Below, in pieces: positions 17,731 through 21,439 of a DNA stretch of 21,439 nt. The stretch lies in NCBI GenBank assembly GCA_022592435.1, contig JABYQS010000470.1, positions 1-21,439 on the forward strand. The letters are read 5' to 3'. The notes beneath the pieces are model-generated. The model worked only from the letters and a program-made list of their open reading frames with translations, was not told the origin of the DNA and did not search any database. Every line of letters begins with the position of its first letter. Position 1 is the stretch's first letter. Both the position numbers and the translations under genes were made by a program. The stretch is from Cerioporus squamosus (Eukaryota; Basidiomycota; Agaricomycetes; Polyporales; Polyporaceae).

Positions 17731-18043
17731 GTGGACCACTCACGCCGATGCCGGCGCGTGTGTTCGTGACAACCCTGCGGAGGTACAATCGGGTTGTCGC
17801 CGAGTGCTGCTATGAAGGACTCGAGACGTATTGTGATAGCAACTCGGATTAGTAGGCGGCGGAGGGACATACCAGTAGCGTTCGCAACACCCCAGATTCT
17901 TGCCTAAGAGAGTGATGGACGTCGTCAAGGTATCGCGCTGGTCATGGTGGAGAGTACATAAGCAAGGCTCCGAGTACAGGACAGTCGTCTCAAGATGTTG
18001 TAGCAGGATAGCGGCCAGTAAACGACTCCGACACGGTGCCCCT
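17731..18043. other. Gap between the broken gene and copy C
   Basis: This is the 3' flank of two convergent pseudogenes. A TACTGGCCGCTATCCTGCTAC block (minus strand, about 17998-18018) resembles TACCGGCCATCATCCTACC downstream of copy A at 1867-1885, so homology between copies seems to run slightly past the stop codons. Nothing else was recognised. Confidence 0.35.
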
Positions 18044-19282
18044 TCATGCCGAGGAGCCGTATTCAAGCGCATTCTCGAAGAGTAGGCCAAATGCTCCAGC
18101 ACTGTTTTTCCCCCTTTCCGGTTGATTGGTCCACATTCGCTGCCCATACCCGCAGCTTCCGGTAACGCAGTGTCATCAAGAGCTGATCTTCTCGAGGGTA
18201 AAGCTCCGGCGGGATTGGCGGTCCAGTATACGAAGGGTTGGGTCGAATGGGATCCCACTCGAGGGAGCGCAGCACACGCAGGACCACGACACGCTTTCCG
18301 GCATGTTCTGGAAGCGCAGGCGGCTCGAGGCAGCATAGTATCGTCCCTGTTCAAAGCGAAGAGTCAGCTCGCTTGACGGTTAATACGGAACAGTGCGGAC
18401 TCTAGGCTGACCTAAGAAGGGGAGATGGCCGCCCCCTTTTCTGGGACGAGCAAGAGTCCCGTCGAAGGATGCTATGTTTTGAAGCTTCACACGTGCTATA
18501 CTGTCCTTGCCAACAATTGCAAACGAAACGGCGGTAGTATCCAATGGTAGATCAAACGGTTGACCGAACGCATGCAGGTATCGCTTGGCCCGCGGACCGC
18601 CAGAGGGTTGGTATCTCGACGCGCGGTCCATCACGTCTCGAGGGACCGTTGCATCAACATCGGTGAGGATACGTCGGATGGGAGCGAATGTCTCGTTTTT
18701 AGCGATAGCGAGAAGGGGAATGCACCAGAGTACCCCGCGTTTTCTCGTCATATCGACCCCGGGATGGAAGCTGGCAGGATCACTGGATGCGGTGAGACGG
18801 AACCGGAGTTCCCCTGCGAGGAGCGGAGCACGAGGAGGTTGGTAGTAGTACAGGAAGCCGCTGAAAGGCCCTGGGTCTCGTTGTGAATGCGGCTGCCAGA
18901 GGATGACTTGAGGGCGGCCATCGTGATGGTGTGTGACATAGAGGACAGCATCAGAGCTGTTCTAAACCCTCAACGCAGACACGAAATGGTCTTCTGGCGT
19001 GAGTTTCGTTGGGTCCAGGGTGTGGATTAGGGTGGAGGAGATCCGCGGCCGACCTCGAGCTACCCTCGAGCCTGTATCGGGAAGAGTGCTGCCTGCTCCT
19101 GCGTCCACGGATGCAAGAGTGCGCGATAGCGATCCAAGCCGTGTAGAGGTGTTGCTCATGTGAGAAGTCGATCCTGTCCATCGTCCTGGATGCCCAACGC
19201 GCAGCGGGACTCGGAGCTTGCGGTGCGTCGTGAATTGCCAAGGACTGAAGTAACGCCATGCCAACGCGAGATCGCTTCGCAT
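18044..19282 (-). pseudogene. Unknown fungal family, copy C (in-frame stop and late frameshift)
   Basis: This is homologous to copies A and B. Landmarks: MRSDLALAWR, RTLASVDAGAG, LTPEDHFVSA, FSGFLYYYQPPRAPLLAGEL, RLTASSDPASF, FAPIRRILTDVDATVPR, FGQPFDLPLD and, after the intron at 18347-18411, CCLEPPALPEHAGKRVV and SLEWDPIRPNPSYTGPPI. An in-frame TAG at 18962-18964 (reading SALRV-stop) splits the gene; the frame resumes without shift, so this is a nonsense change and not an indel. A second lesion is an extra base near the G5A5 run (18105-18114 on the plus strand), after which the homologous end (LFENALEYGSSA, stop 18044-18046) lies in another frame. The N-terminal exon is otherwise open. It could encode only a truncated ~106-residue product. 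Confidence 0.75.
18347..18411 (-). other. Second intron of copy C (65 nt)
   Basis: On the minus strand the donor is GTCAGC, the branch-like site is GCTGAC and the acceptor GAACAG. It has the same place and phase as in copies A and B. Confidence 0.75.
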
Positions 19283-19305
19283 GGCTGTCGGACTCGCGGT
19301 AGGGC

Positions 19306-19370
19306 CTGCTGAGATGCTGTAGAGTGCGGCTCGTAGATACCATTGACAATAGCACAGGCTGAAGGCGTAC
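19306..19370 (-). other. Leader intron of copy C (65 nt)
   Basis: On the minus strand the donor is GTACGC and the acceptor CATCTCAGCAG, 23 bases before the MRSDLA codon (24 in A and B). Upstream, the frame MRQRLTMLVLRFY would join in phase 1, so the leader exon may be coding. Confidence 0.5.
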
Positions 19371-21220
19371 TGTAGAACCGGAGTACGAGCATCGTGAGAC
19401 GCTGGCGCACCTCAACAGAAAGACGCCCGCCCGACGCGCGGCAGCGGCCGCTTCCAGTTTATGCATCGTGTTCTCTCTTGTTACCATACCCCAACCCCGG
19501 ATCGGTCGACGAAGGCGGCCACATACCTCTGCAACAGTACTAGCACCGGCGGCGCACCGGTAAGCCTAGTCTGCGATATTTTCTTACAGAGGTTCGCATC
19601 GCAGCCGCGCTTCATGCAGAACGTGGACGTCAGGACGGCCACCAGAGCGAGACGACGGACGCTATTGGATAGGAACAGAGCGACTCGAAAGGCAGGATAG
19701 TCCTCCTTGATACGGGTTGCTTCATGCTCGCTGTATGCGCATACGGCGAGGGGATCGACCACCGACGGTGGTTTGCACTGGCCATGCCGGGGTCGTCGGT
19801 CGTTCGATGACTTCGATACTTCCGCTCGCGATCCAATTCGAGCATGAATCTCACAGGAAATCATAGTTCGCACAAGCCGGCGACGGATGCGAACTCTGGC
19901 AAGGAAGACCTTGCCATGCCAACATCCCGGAGGACAGCACGGACACTGTCGAAACTCAGCGGTCTCGTTTCTCTGCATTGTTGGTCCGCAGAGGTACTCG
20001 CGAGGTATGGAATTATATGATACTTCATCGCATGGGCATTGCGCAACTTGGGCTAGATCACGACCGGACTCAGATGCTCTCGCGTAGCTCAGTCACCGTA
20101 ACGGCGAGTGCTGGCGCGCCCGGAAAAGTCGGTGTGTCCTCTGTCTCCCGAGACTCCCTTGAACACTGAGGTCTGAACATTCAGCAGCAAGCTCCCTTGC
20201 CCTCCCTCGAGTAATCCAGGCTGACGTCCGCGCATCTAGTAGCAAGCCCATCATATGCCTCGCAAATTCGACCCTCGCCGGCCAGAACCCACACCAGCTC
20301 GAGATCATCCCAGTCTTCGCCCGTATCTCTTCGTAGCGCTCTCTGCACATGCCGCTTGCATTGTCTCGACCGCGGGCATGGGCCGTGAAGTTCTGCCTAC
20401 CTGCTCTCCTAGGTTCACATCGTACGTGCGCTGCAGGCTTCCGACTCCGAGTGGAGGACCGAGCCATCTATCCTGGTGTACTCCGGCAAGCCGACGTTTC
20501 CGACCCGACATGCTCTCTGTGATCTACCGCTCGGACCTCCGCTAGAGTCGCGCGCGTTCTGATGCACGTCCGCCGTCGGTCTATCTGTGCGTCCAATGTC
20601 TTCGTCTTCGTCATCCGGCCTAGTGTTGTGCGGCTGTCAGAAGCCACTCCACCCGCTGCGACGACTATCGTGCCGTAATGACAGACTCAGCTGGGAGTAT
20701 GAGCGCAGGCGTACGACGGACTCACGACGAGGATGATCATCCTCGCACATCCTCCTCCGCAGTGGAAAGCGCCTCGCACGCCTCCTCCGTAGTAGGTACT
20801 AGGAAGCGTCTTCGGATGCTATGCTTGTCCGCTGGGAGCGCGAGGGTGAGTAATCCGAAGCGAGAAGACCGCGGGCTTGCCATACCTGACGGATTCTGGT
20901 GCGCCGCACAGGTAGGTGGGTCATACGTGGGTACGTCCGCGGCATACAGGTCGTCCGTATCTGCCAAATAACAGATGGAACATACCACGCCGCGCCGCGA
21001 ACCATACCGTGACTGCGAGTTGTGGATGTTTGGCATCTCTCCAGGCTTGCTGACGAGATGATTCGACCATCATCGGACTCGGACCAATCCTAGGACCACA
21101 CTCACCGACCTGGATCGGAAAGGAGCTGCTCGAACACGCTGGCGACATCCTTCTCAGACCGCAATGATGACATCCGCCAGTCGAAGAGGGAAGCCGCGAT
21201 GAGCGCTGCGACGCAGTAGC
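19371..21220. other. Region without a supportable gene
   Basis: The left ~70 bases are the leader of copy C. Elsewhere only short, unanchored coding-like pieces appear. On the plus strand, ANSTLAGQNPHQLEIIPVFA starts at about 20262, and QASDSEWRTEPSILVYSGKP lies at about 20430-20490 in another frame. On the minus strand, a hydrophobic AFRVALFLSNSVRRLALVAV lies near 19640-19700, followed by a GTAAGA donor-like site. I could not join these into a gene with consistent splice phases. No repeat, RNA gene or mobile-element motif was recognised. Confidence 0.35.
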
Positions 21221-21439
21221 TTACGAAGGTCGCAGCGCTGGACCGGCGGCGGGCGTGGCTGTCTGCGGAGCCTGTCGTTCGAGTGTCTTGCTAACCTCCG
21301 AGCTGGTCGCGGAGTCAAGGTGCGTGCTGTGCAGAGATAGGGTCAGCGTGTGGATAACGTTGGTCCAGGGAAGATGCGGATGACGTACTGGCGTCCAGTG
21401 GGGCGCGATGCACGAAGAGCAGTGTCCGGGACTGCGCGC
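21221..21439 (-). CDS. 3' end of an unidentified gene (partial, two exons)
   Basis: On the minus strand, exon 21389-21439 reads RAVPDTALRASRPTGR up to the right edge. It is followed by an intron at 21327-21388 (62 bases: donor GTACGT, branch GCTGAC, acceptor GCACAG). The last exon, 21221-21326, reads THLDSATSSEVSKTLERQ, then APQTATPAAGPALRPS, and stops (TAA at 21221-21223). The strong intron signals and the frame kept across the junction support it. The tail is hydrophilic and low in complexity, so no family can be named; the rest lies outside the window. Confidence 0.42.
   Translation of the reverse strand, partial: ARSPGHCSSCIAPHWTPVRHPHLPWTNVIHTLTLSLHSTHLDSATSSEVSKTLERQAPQTATPAAGPALRPS

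Noticed and set aside
20083..20110. TAGCTCAG, resembling the A box of a tRNA
   Set aside because: No matching B box, acceptor stem or anticodon arm could be folded around it.
1..21439. A secondary-metabolite cluster around the methyltransferase
   Set aside because: No polyketide synthase, peptide synthetase, terpene cyclase, P450 or transporter is visible in the window.

Overview
The window is GC-rich and shows the gene style of a filamentous basidiomycete, probably an agaricomycete of the polypore type. Introns are mostly 46-75 bases, with GTRNGN-type donors, CTGAC/CTRAY-like branch points and CAG/TAG acceptors. The HET-domain gene has the N-terminal layout usual in that group. No bacterial operon layout, ribosome binding sites, CRISPR, rRNA or confident tRNA was seen.

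Layout, left to right. (1) 484-1817 (+): the best-preserved member (copy A) of an unrecognised fungal protein family. (2) 1818-3231: no clear gene, only two short coding-like fragments. (3) 3232-5680 (+): a HET-domain (heterokaryon incompatibility type) gene whose frame breaks at a run of seven T near the 3' end. (4) 5681-8338: no convincing gene. About 1.3 kb of it is a decayed, partly tandem repeat block. (5) 8339-9051 (-): a four-exon glyoxalase I gene with an N-terminal extension that looks like a mitochondrial presequence. (6) 9190-13071 (+): a large, mostly disordered, probably nuclear protein that shares a 138-base divergent promoter with glyoxalase I. (7) 13933-15303 (-): copy B of the unknown family, broken by frameshifts. 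(8) 15783-16717 (+): a two-exon SAM-dependent methyltransferase. (9) 17125-17730 (+): a broken unrecognised gene. (10) 18044-19370 (-): copy C of the unknown family, broken by an in-frame stop and a late frameshift. (11) 19371-21220: no gene I can support. (12) 21221-21439 (-): the last two exons of a gene that enters from beyond the right edge.

The glyoxalase/nuclear-protein pair in the middle and the methyltransferase look like ordinary, intact genes. On either side lies fast-changing accessory sequence: three family copies in different states of decay, a HET gene with a frame break, a dead gene and decayed repeats. The most notable result is the three-copy family. All copies keep two introns at identical places, one of them exactly 65 bases long in every copy, so they arose by DNA duplication and not by retroposition, and each has its own disabling changes. 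I see no shared pathway linking the genes. A link between the family and the nearby HET gene is only a hypothesis.
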